A stretch of 64,000 nt of DNA from Flectonema sp. DT1601 (taxonomy: Eukaryota; Euglenozoa; Diplonemea; Diplonemida; Diplonemidae). Positions 52,647 through 63,472 of this stretch are shown here, in pieces; position 1 is the stretch's first letter, and each line of letters begins with the position of its first letter. Made by a program: the position numbers and the translations under genes. Where the stretch lies: NCBI GenBank assembly GCA_964019425.1, contig OZ025789.1, positions 558,001-622,000 of the forward strand, read 5' to 3'. The notes under the pieces are model-generated. The model ran no database searches, was not told where the DNA came from, and saw only the letters and a program-made list of their open reading frames with translations.

Positions 52647-54606
52647 TAACTTCAACTCGATTGGGAGGTGTTTGTCATTTGATCGCCATGTTACAGATCC
52701 GTTTTTCCATCTTTGTTTCTTTTAGGCTTCTTTCAGCCGTTTTCCTCTTATCTTTATGCCTTTTCAATTGTTATGAACCCTTTTTAAAAAAAAAAAAAAA
52801 AAAAAAAGAAAAGGATCGGTGATGAATGTTGAGGGTAGAAATCTTGTTACAAAAAAAAAAAAATGAAAATAAAATAAAATAAAAAAAAAAAAAGGAAAAA
52901 TTTCCCTCCCCGTTCTTCGTTTTCTTTTTTTTTATTTTGAGAAATAAATAAAAAGCTGTGTAATGCGAGTGATTGTTATGATTACATCCCCTGAAAAATT
53001 CATCAAAATGGGGTGGTCAGTTTTGATAGAAGCAGAGTACTAATCATATTCCTTTCTTGATGGACTAGAACGAAAAAAAAAAAAACCAAAAAAAAAAAAC
53101 AACACAACTGAAAAAAAAAAAAAAATCATAAACTACCCTTTTCTCTAAGAACTGACATCCACTTGTCGAGACGCATATACTGTTTTTAAAAATAAAAAAC
53201 AACATAACAAAGTGCGAAAACTTTCGCAATTAACCATTTTTCAATTTCTTTTTTTTTCTTTCTTTTTCCCCTCTACCTTTTTCGACCATATAATTTCGCG
53301 AGTGTTCTTTGTTGTTGTTGGTGATTAAGATTTTGCTCTTTATATTATTATTATTTCTTTTTTTTTTTTTTTTCAATTGATGAGGTTTTATCAAAAAATT
53401 CATAGAAATTCTTCCAAAGGCAACGAAAGCATTAAAAGTATTAGCATTTCGTTATTATTTTATTGCCCTTTACTTTTTTTTTTTTTTGAATTCTTAAAGT
53501 TGTTTTTTTACTATGACAGCAGTCTTGTAGTTTTCGCGAGTGTTTTTTGTGGACAATGCGGTCTCTTCCCTTCCGGAACTTTTCGCGGCGAGTTGGTTTT
53601 TTGTGTGAGTAACAGATGGTCAGTCAGTTGTTTTTATAGAAATACTGAAATTAAGAATAAAATATTTCACCTCACGACAACTTGTTTTCGTGTGGCAATG
53701 GGTCAGAAAAACAGAACGGAGTGTTGACGATGGGTTCGTCAACACCCAAAAGAGTATCCGGAGAATGACCGGTCAGGTGGAGGCTACCTTCGCTATTCAA
53801 TCAAAAAAAAAAAAATAAAAAAAGTTATTATTTTATTCAGAAGACCCCCTGCTCTCAATGAGTGTAATCTTTTTATCTTATCGTTTGTCTTCTTACGTAA
53901 GACTTGCGAACAGAAATGACAAGTGTCGATCTGTCAGCCTTTTTTGTTTAAGTCTACGGATGTGCACAACAAGAACCATAATGTGCTGCCTTAGGCTTAT
54001 CCACTATATAAAGCGAGTGTGTGAAGCTATGTCGATGAGCGATCCTTGCTTGTTTTGATATACAAAAATACAGTTTTTTTTGGCTGTAAATTCTTTTTTT
54101 TCCCTCTCGTTGGAGAATTACATTAAGAGTCTTCTTCACAGCATTACCGCAAAGTGATGGGTGAGGCCAATTGAGACTTTTTTTTTTGTCATTCAAAAAA
54201 AAAAAATGAGAGTTATATCTCAAAACATAACACTTAGCAAGCTACTTCTATTCTACCCCCTTTTTATTTTTTTTTCCATTTTCGAAAAAAAAACAAAAAA
54301 GAAGGAATTGAGGGTGCTGAAGCTTCGACAAGAGGAGGAACGTTCCCAAAGCCCCGTCCTCCTGTTGTCCCCCTCTTAATCTATAAATAGGACGTTATCC
54401 CGTTATAAAGGGGTACTTCCATTACGTATTCAGAGTATATATAGCTGCTGCGAAATAAACACAGACAATGACATACATTTCTAAACAGATGTGCATATTA
54501 TGGAGCAAGAATTGGTTGAGTGTTTTGTGCGACGATTCTTTTATTTTTTTTTTATTTTCCCACAGATTTCACAGTTAATCCGAAAGTTATTAAAATCTCA
54601 CATAAA
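52647..54606. other. Intergenic region, 2 kb, with a strong hairpin
   Basis: No coding region of normal composition. Many A and T runs. A perfect 10-bp hairpin lies at 53721-53745. The region ends in TTTTATTTTCCCACAG (AG at 54564-54565) and a second ACAG (54571-54574) before the dehydrogenase start. Confidence 0.6.
53721..53745 (+). other. Perfect 10-bp hairpin
   Basis: GTGTTGACGA, loop TGGGT, TCGTCAACAC. It is followed 10 bases on by CCGG-AGAATGA-CCGG, which can form a second small stem. The GC content is higher than the surroundings. It may belong to a small non-coding RNA or a transcript-end signal. Confidence 0.5.
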
Positions 54607-56733
54607 ATGGCCATCAGACGTTCAACTAGAATTGCCTCGACTACCGTCCAGAGAAGATTCTCATGCGGGTTTGGTGATGCTGACTACCAGAAGGCATTCG
54701 GAAACATTCCGGGAACACCAGACAAGGCTCCATACAAGACAGCAGTGTTAGAATACTTAGACAACTTTGACGCCAACACCTGGACTACTGATCCAGTTCA
54801 GAGTATGATCAACGGAAAGGTTGTAGGTCAGGGAAACACCGTCGACACCATCGACGCCTTCGCCGCAAAGAACGGAAAGATGGTTCACGGTGATGCCGAA
54901 ACTATTGCTGCTCTTAAGAACCATCTTCACAATGTTGAGACTCCTGTTAAAGACTACAGAAAGGCTGCTCGTGAAATTGAAGATAAGTTCATTGGAGTTG
55001 AGTACGCCACTCCACTTATTGGAAACCAGGCAATGGACTTCAAGAAGCAGGATGGATTCACAGAGATCGAGGAGTGGGTTCAGGCTGCCACTGTTGAGCG
55101 TCGCCTTAACGACACCCTTCTCGCGAAGGAAGCCGCTGATGAAGTTCGCATTGGAAGAAACATCGCCTTCGTTGGGTGTGTTTCCAACTTCTCTAACTTC
55201 CTGGACCTTTCTCGTAAGGTACTTCGTAACATTGAGCTTGGTGTTCCTGTTTGTGTGTTGTCTCGTAGCAATACCACCCAGCACATGTACAGATGGTTTC
55301 AGATTCTTTCTACCCTTATGAAGGAACACGGAATCCCTCAGTCAATGGCCACCTACGCCTCGTTGGACGTTCAGGGACAGCGTGATTTGATTGCTTCATG
55401 TGAGAACAGCTCGATGTACTTCACTGGATCTCGTCAGGTAGCTGAAGCATTGAAGGAAGTCTGCCCTAACTTAATGTCTGCCACTGTTGGACCAAACACT
55501 TTAGTTGCCACAGAGTTGACCAAGGAGAACAAAGACGCCATCAGAATCTCCAGCACCATTGAGAACGCAGGACAGTGCACTCACGTTAGACATTTGGTAG
55601 CTCCATCAGTTAGTGAGAGTGATGTTCAGGAAATCTATGACGGAACTAACGTAGTCGACAGCATTACCGACGCTATCAAGAATGACTTCAGACCAGATGG
55701 TATGCTTGCTGGTCACCCAACCACTGCGACATCAGAGCCTTCATACACAGCTCACCCTTCAGGTATTGCTGCTTACAAAATCCGTGACTCTGAATTCCCA
55801 CCAGACCAAATGGACGAGAAGTGGAGACAGGCCTTCCTTGACGTCACCAGCGTAAAATCCGCTGACACCCTCAAGGAGAAGGGATTCCTTGACAACCTCG
55901 GCAGATGGTTAGTTCGTAACGGTCCAATCACTCTCGCTGTTAACGGATCAAATGATATCGCAAAGGAGTTATTTGAGAGATCATCAATGACTACTTACAC
56001 AATCGGTGATAACGATGCTCCAGCTCTTACCGTCTCCGCTCGTCCACAGGAGGGAGAGGCATTTGGAGAGTTTCCAGCCAGATCCACTCTTACTAGATTC
56101 ACCAAGTTCCCTGTCTTGGTTCCTTCATCTACTCCTTCATACCACACTGAGTACACTCCGAAATTCCTTGAGAGTATGGCCCAGGAGAAGGTAAGTGAAG
56201 GAGCTGGAAGAAAGCTTCAGGAAGCTGCTACTAGTGATGCCACAAAGGGATACCTCTCTGTGTTGAAGAACTTCATGTCTGAGGCTGCTGGAGTCAGGTC
56301 AAACACTAACCACAGACATGCTCGTACTGCTATTGCTGGATGGCAGAGACCACCACTCACTGACGCCAAGTCATGGGTTCGTGTTGAGAAGGACACCTCA
56401 GTTGATGCTGCAATTGTTGCTTGCTTCCCATACGTTGTAACAAACGCAGCTGAATGTCTTGCTGTTTCAGTTCACCCAGAAAACAAGGAAGTTATCAAGG
56501 CTCTAGGAGATCTTGTTACTTCCACTGAGGAGTCATTCGAGACACCAGTTGACTGCTACAACGTCACCAAGCCATCATACGATGGTGTTCCTTGTGCTGG
56601 TGGTGCTCCTCTTGCCGGTGCATTCCTCGCTCTTCACTTCCCAGTAGGTCACGTGAAGTGTTTGATTAAAGACAACCAGGAGTTTATTAACAAGTTCTCT
56701 GACTCCAGAAAGTGGTTGACTGTCTCTGCTTAA
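54607..56733 (+). CDS. Divergent aldehyde dehydrogenase-superfamily protein, mitochondrial
   Basis: 708 residues from the ATG at 54607; the longer open frame upstream is a T-rich leader. The N-terminus (MAIRRSTRIASTTVQRRFSCGFG) is a good mitochondrial presequence. An ALDH fold is shown by CVSNFSNFLDLSRKVLRNIELGVPVCVLSRSNTT, MYFTGSRQVAEALKEV and the catalytic loop ENAGQCTHVRHLV with Cys324. The catalytic Glu of the usual ELGG motif is not evident: the matching stretch reads LMSATVGPNTLVA by eye. It is about 200 residues longer than classical ALDH. Codon use is unusually biased to C- and G-ending codons (ATC, GCC, AAG, CTT), suggesting high expression. Substrate unknown; P5C dehydrogenase is one possibility. 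Confidence 0.75.
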   Translation: MAIRRSTRIASTTVQRRFSCGFGDADYQKAFGNIPGTPDKAPYKTAVLEYLDNFDANTWTTDPVQSMINGKVVGQGNTVDTIDAFAAKNGKMVHGDAETIAALKNHLHNVETPVKDYRKAAREIEDKFIGVEYATPLIGNQAMDFKKQDGFTEIEEWVQAATVERRLNDTLLAKEAADEVRIGRNIAFVGCVSNFSNFLDLSRKVLRNIELGVPVCVLSRSNTTQHMYRWFQILSTLMKEHGIPQSMATYASLDVQGQRDLIASCENSSMYFTGSRQVAEALKEVCPNLMSATVGPNTLVATELTKENKDAIRISSTIENAGQCTHVRHLVAPSVSESDVQEIYDGTNVVDSITDAIKNDFRPDGMLAGHPTTATSEPSYTAHPSGIAAYKIRDSEFPPDQMDEKWRQAFLDVTSVKSADTLKEKGFLDNLGRWLVRNGPITLAVNGSNDIAKELFERSSMTTYTIGDNDAPALTVSARPQEGEAFGEFPARSTLTRFTKFPVLVPSSTPSYHTEYTPKFLESMAQEKVSEGAGRKLQEAATSDATKGYLSVLKNFMSEAAGVRSNTNHRHARTAIAGWQRPPLTDAKSWVRVEKDTSVDAAIVACFPYVVTNAAECLAVSVHPENKEVIKALGDLVTSTEESFETPVDCYNVTKPSYDGVPCAGGAPLAGAFLALHFPVGHVKCLIKDNQEFINKFSDSRKWLTVSA

Positions 56734-58534
56734 ATGGGTCTGTAGGTCACGTTTGTTTGAGTCCCTCCCTAAAAAGCGCTTGCCATGAAAAAAAACCAAC
56801 AATTTTTTTTTTTAAAAAAATAATATGAAATCATTACGAGAAAAAAAATACCACGAGGTGTTGATCAACCTTTAAGAGAAAAAAAACAAGGAAAAAAAAA
56901 AAAAAAAAAAAAAAAAAACGTTATCGTCGTTCTCGAGCCACCTTTCTATTAATGAAAACGATTCCCCGGACGATCCCCGGCACAGGAGGGCAGCATGTTT
57001 ATGTCAATTTAACAGTATTCTAAATGCTTGTATCAGCTTCCCGTTTTCCCTGTTTTTTTTTTTTTTTTTTTTTTTTTTTTCCTCCTCCATTTTTTGCAAA
57101 TCGAAAAGCAAGCGCAGTGGCGTTATATAAGAAAAAGAAGAAAAAGAGAAAAATGAAAACCTGATTTATTGTGTGCAATGATTAAAAAAAAAAAAAATAA
57201 AAAAAAAATAACAATCTTCGAGTGTGTAGTCTACAATGGTCCTTTAGTGATTGTGCCTCATGGTAATTGCTGAGGAACCGGCTGTTGCTCAATTACCTTT
57301 TAACTTCAACGTGCTGTTGCCTGCTGCCAAAAAACTTGCTGTTCGTTTTCCAGTTCCCCCTGCGAGCATTGCAAAGAAAACGTCTCCTCCCACATCGCTG
57401 TTTGACGGCAGTTCTCTAATTCTTCTTCTCTTTTTGAGTAATAATCGTTGAGTGCATTCTGTTGATTAGAAATAAGAGGATCGCCTCGGTGGTGGTCAGT
57501 GTGCATATCCTCAACGATTCCATTCTCGGTATTCCTCTCTCAAATCTCTTTTCCCCCCGCAACTATATAGTTCCACACTCGAAAGTTCGGGAAGCCACCG
57601 CGCTTTGCGATAATATGGACGTGTATTGTCCCGTTTTCCCTTTTTTTAATTTTTTATATTTATTCTTTCCAGTTGATCCCTCAGAAGCAGTGCAATGCTC
57701 GTTTTCTTTTGAGGCTGTTGATTTGGGTGAACAAATGGAAATCGAAAAAAAACAAAAAGAAATAAGAAAAAGAGAATTCAGATGGTTCTATTTTCGAACT
57801 TATTTCATTTTTCTAACATTGACAAAAGTCAAGATTAAAAAAAAAAAAAAAAAAAAAAAGCAATACAAGACAAAAATTTATTCACCGTGCGGAAACTACG
57901 GTTGAAATGGTTGACTTCAACGCGGAAGCATCCTCGAAATGTGTTTTATACCTGACGTTGACTGTCATTAAATACAACGAGGAAAAAAGGAAAAAGAAAA
58001 AGAAGAAAAAAAAAAAAAAATATTTATAACAACGGAAGGATTGCTCCAATATTGTTTTTTAATTATCTAATTTTTTTCTTCTTTTTTTTTTTCTTTCCCC
58101 CCTCAATCGTTGAAGATGAACGATCCTTGTAGTAAGGGAAAACAAAACGAAACAAAAAAAAATTTGAAAGACTTAAAAAAAGAAACAACCAAGAGAAAAA
58201 AAAAGGATTTTATACTTCGATTAGTCTGTTTTTTTCTGAGCGATTGTTCGTTTTTTTTTTTTTTTTTTTTTAAACCTTATTAATCATTCAACAGGGCAAA
58301 ACCAAATGGCGTAAACAAGATTAACAGAACAGATGGGTGGATGAAACAGGTCAACCGATCGATATGTGCGCTATTGCATTGAGGTGGTGCAAGCCCGCAA
58401 CAAGAGTATTATTTGCCCTATTTAGTCGCGATTCAATTATGTAGTACAGTTAGTGATTATTTTTAGATATGTAAACTTGGTTTTCACTTCATTAAAATTT
58501 TAGTATTCATTTACACCAACAGGATGACGGGTAA
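56734..58534. other. Intergenic region, 1.8 kb, A/T runs
   Basis: No supported gene. A minus-strand frame at 57306-57506 has normal-looking composition for 66 codons but no recognised domain and runs against the direction of all other genes. It ends in ACACCAACAG (AG at 58521-58522). Confidence 0.55.
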
Positions 58535-61126
58535 ATGTCAAGCACGCGAAGCTTGTCCATTGAAAGCGACAGCAGTTTGGAAATCGACCCGTCGAGAACT
58601 GCGACTGAAATCTCGAATTCTATAATTGATAGTTCACGTGATGATGACAGCATAACATTTTGTCAACGAAGTGGTACATCGAAGCATTCAGAACCAACAC
58701 ATGAAACAGAAAGCACTACAAGTTCTGAGGTTTGGAGAAGGAAAAAGGCCGTCGAAGATGACTCCGACTCCTCCTTAAGTATAAGATCAGCACCGCTAAC
58801 AGACACTGGGTCATCTAGAGTATCACCACATGCTCGTGGAAGAGCAACATTTTCAAGTCGAAGAAGTCATGATTCACTCGATGATTTAAAAAATAATTCA
58901 GTTTCTGACAAAGATGGAACAGAGAATAGTCCTACACATGACACTTTAAAAGTAAAGAAGGTCACAAGCAGCATGAGTGGAGAGAGTGACTACAGTGACA
59001 CGCACCTGACTACTCCGGGAATACGAAAATCAAACAACAGAAAAATTAAAAAACTAAACAAAAAAACCCAACCCACAGTAGAATACGAACTAAGCACCGA
59101 CGACGGTGAAGCTGTTGGATGTACTCCTACAACGGAAAGAAATAAAATAATAGAAAACAGTACCACAACAAGTATCAATGGAGCCTTCAGTAAAGAAGTG
59201 GAGTCTGATATCCCGATTATTACTGTTACGGAAAATGGTACTGTTAGTTCACCATTTCGCCTGACACCTCCTGAGGAAAACATCAATAATGTTGATAGTA
59301 ATACATCGATGGAGTGGTTTCGGGACTCGTCTAATCATATTAATCAGAGTATGGTAAGTCCTCCTCCTCGTAACTCAAAACAGTTAGATTACGTCTCAGG
59401 TAGAATGAGAAGGAATTTCACAAAGAAATATAGAGCATACTCAGCCAAGGATAATGGTAAATATTCGAATCGACAATATCAGCCATCACCACAACTACGA
59501 AGAGCAGCATCAGCCCCTCCCAGACCTCGTAGAGTAAAGTCATCTACTCCAGAAAAAGAAAGTAGTGAACAGTCATCATCAGTTCACACTGTACCACCAA
59601 GCAAGGGAAGAATGTACAACGGTAATGGAGATTTTAGAGAACGAGTTTGCTTTAGAAATGATAAGAGGTATCCTCCAACGTCGAACTCTTCTCTTGCATG
59701 GTCACCCCAACCCCACAAGAGTGTCAACGGTAATGGTCGGAATGCTCCACTTGTGTGGGAGGAATCATCTTTCAACAGCATTGGTTATAATAACAGTGAT
59801 TCTCATGGAACTAATAATAACATAACATCTTTTACTACTCTTCTTCACTCGGTCACATCTATAACGCAAGCCAATCAACTTGAACATCGTTTAGCATCTA
59901 AGCTGCTTGGTGGCTTTGATCACCAAAATTCTGATAAACACGTTCTCCAATTGGAAGGTCTTTGTGCTAATATGTTGGCTTCGAATATGCGTGAAAAACA
60001 TCGAAGAATGACTCAACTAGCTCATAGCATATCAATTTTAGAACAAGCGAATTTCATAAAATTAGTTGGCAGGTACTACCTTCGTTTGATAACAGTTCTA
60101 CAACGAGGTGTTGAATTCCCTCACAGAGAGTTGAGTAATGATAACTCAATCAGGTATAAGGTACTATCAATAAAAGGAAATATGTTGGAAGATGAGGTTG
60201 TTCGATTGATCGCCACACAACTGGCAACAATTGACGCTCATTGCAATACAAGTAGAAAGAATGTTATCGCTGATGAGATGGTTTCTAGAATATACATTCG
60301 ATCACTTAGAACAACAATTGACATGTACTATTATCGATATAATGAAATATTAACAGATGAGACTGTTGAGAGACGCGGTTTATTTAAGAAATCAGTTTTT
60401 GTACAGCGACACAGCAATAGAGATCACACAACTAACGATGCTGTCCGTCCCTACCTCGGAATTGAAATTTCTAACGGAATTAGTTACGCAGGTAACAGAT
60501 TTACTGAAACGGGAGCTTTACTGACTGGCACTGATGGTGTTGTTGTCGTTGCTGTGGATCTGAAGGGTCCATCTGCACGTTGTTTAAGGCAGTCGGATAT
60601 CATCACACATGTTAATGGTGAATATATTGTGGATGCTCAATCATTTAAAAGGGTTGTTTCGCTTCTTACTTCGGATACTTGGAAACGTATTACCGTTGAA
60701 TTTCTCCGAGCCACTGAACACAGCGATGATTTCACGTACTTCACTGAGTGTGTTGGAACTATAGGAGCGACAGCAACTACTAAACCTCTTCAACAGAAGA
60801 AAGCAACTTGTCAGTTTGGTAGAAAACCGAATCTTTGGACTGCAAGGAGGTCACCAACAAGAGGAAAGAGTTGTCCAACACACTCTCGATCACCACCAGC
60901 TGTTAGAAGACCGTCCCCGAGTAGGATTTCTCCAATTGCTGGTCGACTGTCTCCAGGTCGAATCAACAGATCTCCTGTTCGAGTCAGTCGATCGCCAATC
61001 CGACGTAATTCTGTTGAGCTACGAACTCCACCATCCCCATGGGCTGTTGGTTCCGTACTCAAATCTCGATCACCTTCACCCCGAAAACTGTATACAAACA
61101 GTCCCGGTAGTCTTGTTGAGTACTAA
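58535..61126 (+). CDS. Large Ser-rich scaffold protein with a PDZ domain
   Basis: 863 residues. The first ~430 are disordered and rich in Ser, Thr and charged residues with basic patches. Residues 440-610 are helical. A PDZ domain lies at about 640-730 (YLGIEISNGISYAG..., GVVVVAVDLKGPSARCLRQSDIITHVNGEYIVDAQSFKRVV), including the carboxylate-loop region (YLGIEI) and the ligand-binding helix. The last 100 residues are RS/SP repeats (SPTRGKSC, RSPVRVSRSP, SRSPSPRK), which recall SR proteins or kinase targets. A short out-of-frame ATG at 58524 precedes the start. A signalling scaffold is inferred. Confidence 0.75.
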   Translation: MSSTRSLSIESDSSLEIDPSRTATEISNSIIDSSRDDDSITFCQRSGTSKHSEPTHETESTTSSEVWRRKKAVEDDSDSSLSIRSAPLTDTGSSRVSPHARGRATFSSRRSHDSLDDLKNNSVSDKDGTENSPTHDTLKVKKVTSSMSGESDYSDTHLTTPGIRKSNNRKIKKLNKKTQPTVEYELSTDDGEAVGCTPTTERNKIIENSTTTSINGAFSKEVESDIPIITVTENGTVSSPFRLTPPEENINNVDSNTSMEWFRDSSNHINQSMVSPPPRNSKQLDYVSGRMRRNFTKKYRAYSAKDNGKYSNRQYQPSPQLRRAASAPPRPRRVKSSTPEKESSEQSSSVHTVPPSKGRMYNGNGDFRERVCFRNDKRYPPTSNSSLAWSPQPHKSVNGNGRNAPLVWEESSFNSIGYNNSDSHGTNNNITSFTTLLHSVTSITQANQLEHRLASKLLGGFDHQNSDKHVLQLEGLCANMLASNMREKHRRMTQLAHSISILEQANFIKLVGRYYLRLITVLQRGVEFPHRELSNDNSIRYKVLSIKGNMLEDEVVRLIATQLATIDAHCNTSRKNVIADEMVSRIYIRSLRTTIDMYYYRYNEILTDETVERRGLFKKSVFVQRHSNRDHTTNDAVRPYLGIEISNGISYAGNRFTETGALLTGTDGVVVVAVDLKGPSARCLRQSDIITHVNGEYIVDAQSFKRVVSLLTSDTWKRITVEFLRATEHSDDFTYFTECVGTIGATATTKPLQQKKATCQFGRKPNLWTARRSPTRGKSCPTHSRSPPAVRRPSPSRISPIAGRLSPGRINRSPVRVSRSPIRRNSVELRTPPSPWAVGSVLKSRSPSPRKLYTNSPGSLVEY

Positions 61127-61598
61127 GCCGATTTACGCTAACTGTGGCGTATATTGCTGGATTCATTTTCTTGTTCTGCCGCTTCAATTGTGGTATATAT
61201 TTTTTGTACACATAATCCCCATTTTTTTTGTAATTCCGTTTTCGACTAAACGCATTTACTTGTACGAATTAACCGTCTGTTTTTGTATAAGTATTTTGAA
61301 AATTTTTTAAAGTTTCAAAAATAAAAATAAAAAAGATTAATTTTTCCTTTAAATTAGTCCCTTGACCTTTAGTTACTGCTGAAGGCGGAGGAACGACTGT
61401 TTTTTTTTTTTTTTTTTTTTTTGCTTGTGATGTTCAATAGAGAAAAAATGATTTTTTTTTTCTTCTTTTTCCCACCCTGCAGGATTCAAGAACTGCCTTC
61501 TTGTCTGTTTCAGTTGTAGCATTTCAAAAATTGACTTTGTTAATTAAAGTGAATAAAATTATTTCTTCAGACTACTAGGTTTCTGTAAATACGAAAAA
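61127..61598. other. Intergenic region
   Basis: 472 bases, T-rich, no gene seen. It ends in TTATTTCTTCAG (AG at 61569-61570) and ACTACTAG before the ELMO gene. Confidence 0.6.
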
Positions 61599-62489
61599 AT
61601 GTTGAGAAACAGAAAAGCTGCAAAAGACACTTCACAGGTTTCACAACCGTTATTAGGTGCGGGTGCGCCTGCTGGACCACATCCAGCATTTGTGCAACTA
61701 CCGAAACAGGGGAGTGGTAGTTGTTCAGGCCCTAAGAAAAATGGAGGATTATCTAAGGCTGGTAGGATGCTTATTGACTTATTTTATGCAATCACTGACG
61801 TTATACCTGGAATGTCATTAGTACCAGAGGTTACAGACTACGAGTTAGGGCTGCTTGAGCCATTTAAAATTAATGTTGCTTTTCCATACGATTCTTCTGA
61901 CGAATCTCACTCATCGAAACTACATCTCCTTTGGCAAGCATGCAGCTCTGAACCAGCTCCTGAGCAATTAGTTTCTGAAACATGGAAGGACTTTGGGTTT
62001 CAGGGAATTGATCCTGCGACAGACTTTCGTGGAGGAGGTATTTTTTCACTTACAAACTTATTAGTGCTGAATGCAATTAACAGAACGTTGTTTGTTAAAG
62101 TGCTGCAGTCTGAGATGCCGTTAGCGATTGCAGGAATTAACGTAACTATGATGTTGTTGCACTTATTGCAACTAACGAAACACAAAACTTGTTTTAGTAC
62201 TTCTCACAACCCAAACACTGTCGCGGCACGGACGGCTAGGAAGAATTTTGTGAGGATACTACTGTCAGAATCATACAGCTCTTCGACGTCTGAGGAACGC
62301 ATCAAAGAAATGGGTCGCGCTTTTGGAGAAGTATACTGTATTGCTTTTGAAAATTTATTTAATATTTGGAAAGAGGAAAACGGAAACATAATGAACTTTA
62401 ATTCTATGCTTTTGAAGTGTAGGAACGCGATGGAAATAAAACTCCGGGTCTGTGTTTCAATTGATGAGCTAATGAGTATGGAAATGTGA
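61599..62489 (+). CDS. ELMO-domain protein (ELMOD-like)
   Basis: 296 residues. A low-complexity N-terminus (1-50) precedes an ELMO domain at about 105-290: KLHLLWQAC, SETWKDFGFQGIDPATDFRGGGIFSLTNLLVL, AIAGINVTMMLLHLL, and FGEVYCIAFENLFNIW. The WxxxGFQGxDPxTDFRGxG stretch is the family hallmark and includes the Arg that, in mammalian ELMOD proteins, is needed for GAP activity on ARL2 and ARF GTPases. An ARF-like GTPase is encoded at 8806; any link is speculation. Confidence 0.92.
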   Translation: MLRNRKAAKDTSQVSQPLLGAGAPAGPHPAFVQLPKQGSGSCSGPKKNGGLSKAGRMLIDLFYAITDVIPGMSLVPEVTDYELGLLEPFKINVAFPYDSSDESHSSKLHLLWQACSSEPAPEQLVSETWKDFGFQGIDPATDFRGGGIFSLTNLLVLNAINRTLFVKVLQSEMPLAIAGINVTMMLLHLLQLTKHKTCFSTSHNPNTVAARTARKNFVRILLSESYSSSTSEERIKEMGRAFGEVYCIAFENLFNIWKEENGNIMNFNSMLLKCRNAMEIKLRVCVSIDELMSMEM

Positions 62490-63472
62490 ACAATTCCGCG
62501 ACCACAGCGGACTTCTTTACGATTACATAGGACCGGTTGACGAGAATCAGACCTCCGATTGCCACTACTGTGGATAGTGTCATATTTAAATGACAATTTG
62601 TTCACCAAGTCCCTATTTTCTGTGTGATGTTTTTTTTTTATCTTTACAATATCCAAAGCTTCTTTTTTTTTTTTCCCCCCTATCGCTTTTTTTTCTTTCT
62701 TCACCCTGCCCCTGTCTGCTTTTCTTTCCATTCTAGCCAGGTTAGTTTTATTTTCATTTTTTTTTTTTCCTTTCTTTCTTCTTTTCCGAATCTTCTTAGA
62801 AAGAAGGCAACAGGAGAACACAGAATTGTTAGATAGAGTATTGTTATGTCGTTTTTTTTTTTTTTTTTAAACCCGTTCCCATTTCCCCCTCCTGCCCTCC
62901 ATTTCTTTTTCAGCCATTGCGATAGTTGTTCAGATGTTGTCTAATACCTATTCTATCTATTTGTGAGTGTGGTTACTCTTTTTTAACATACTACGCCAAG
63001 GCGGACAGTAAGCTGTTTATACCATAATTTCGTCCCATGTAATTGCCTCAGTATTTACTTTCCTAATAAAAGAGGAGTAAATCGGTTTTATGTAAAATCA
63101 TTAGTGGCAACTTCGAAAAAAAAAAAAAAAAAAACAACAAACAACAACCCACTTGAGTTGCCGAAAAAAAAAAAAAAAAAAAAAAACTGATAGAAAAAAA
63201 TAGAGGTAACGGGGGACAAAAAAAAAACACACTACCACCCAGCCTTGCAATCTTGAGGCATTCAGGGTGCTATAATAGACAACAGAATTATCGCCTTTTT
63301 TAGTGAGTGAGAGAAGCTTTTGCTTAGCCTCTCGAAGTTTAATACAATAACAAAAAGGCAAAACCCCGACAGGGCGGATTATTACACTAAAAACAGATGA
63401 TTGAAAAAAAAATTATGATTTTTTTTTTTAAATTCACAGCATCTGTACACACACACTGACACATGTTATATA
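62490..63472. other. Intergenic region, about 1 kb
   Basis: T-rich, then A-rich, no gene recognised. It ends with a T9 tract and AATTCACAG (AG at 63438-63439), 34 bases before the DHHC gene start. Confidence 0.6.

Noticed and set aside
57306-57506. Minus-strand frame of 66 codons with normal composition
   Set aside because: Opposite to all other genes, no recognisable domain, short enough for chance.
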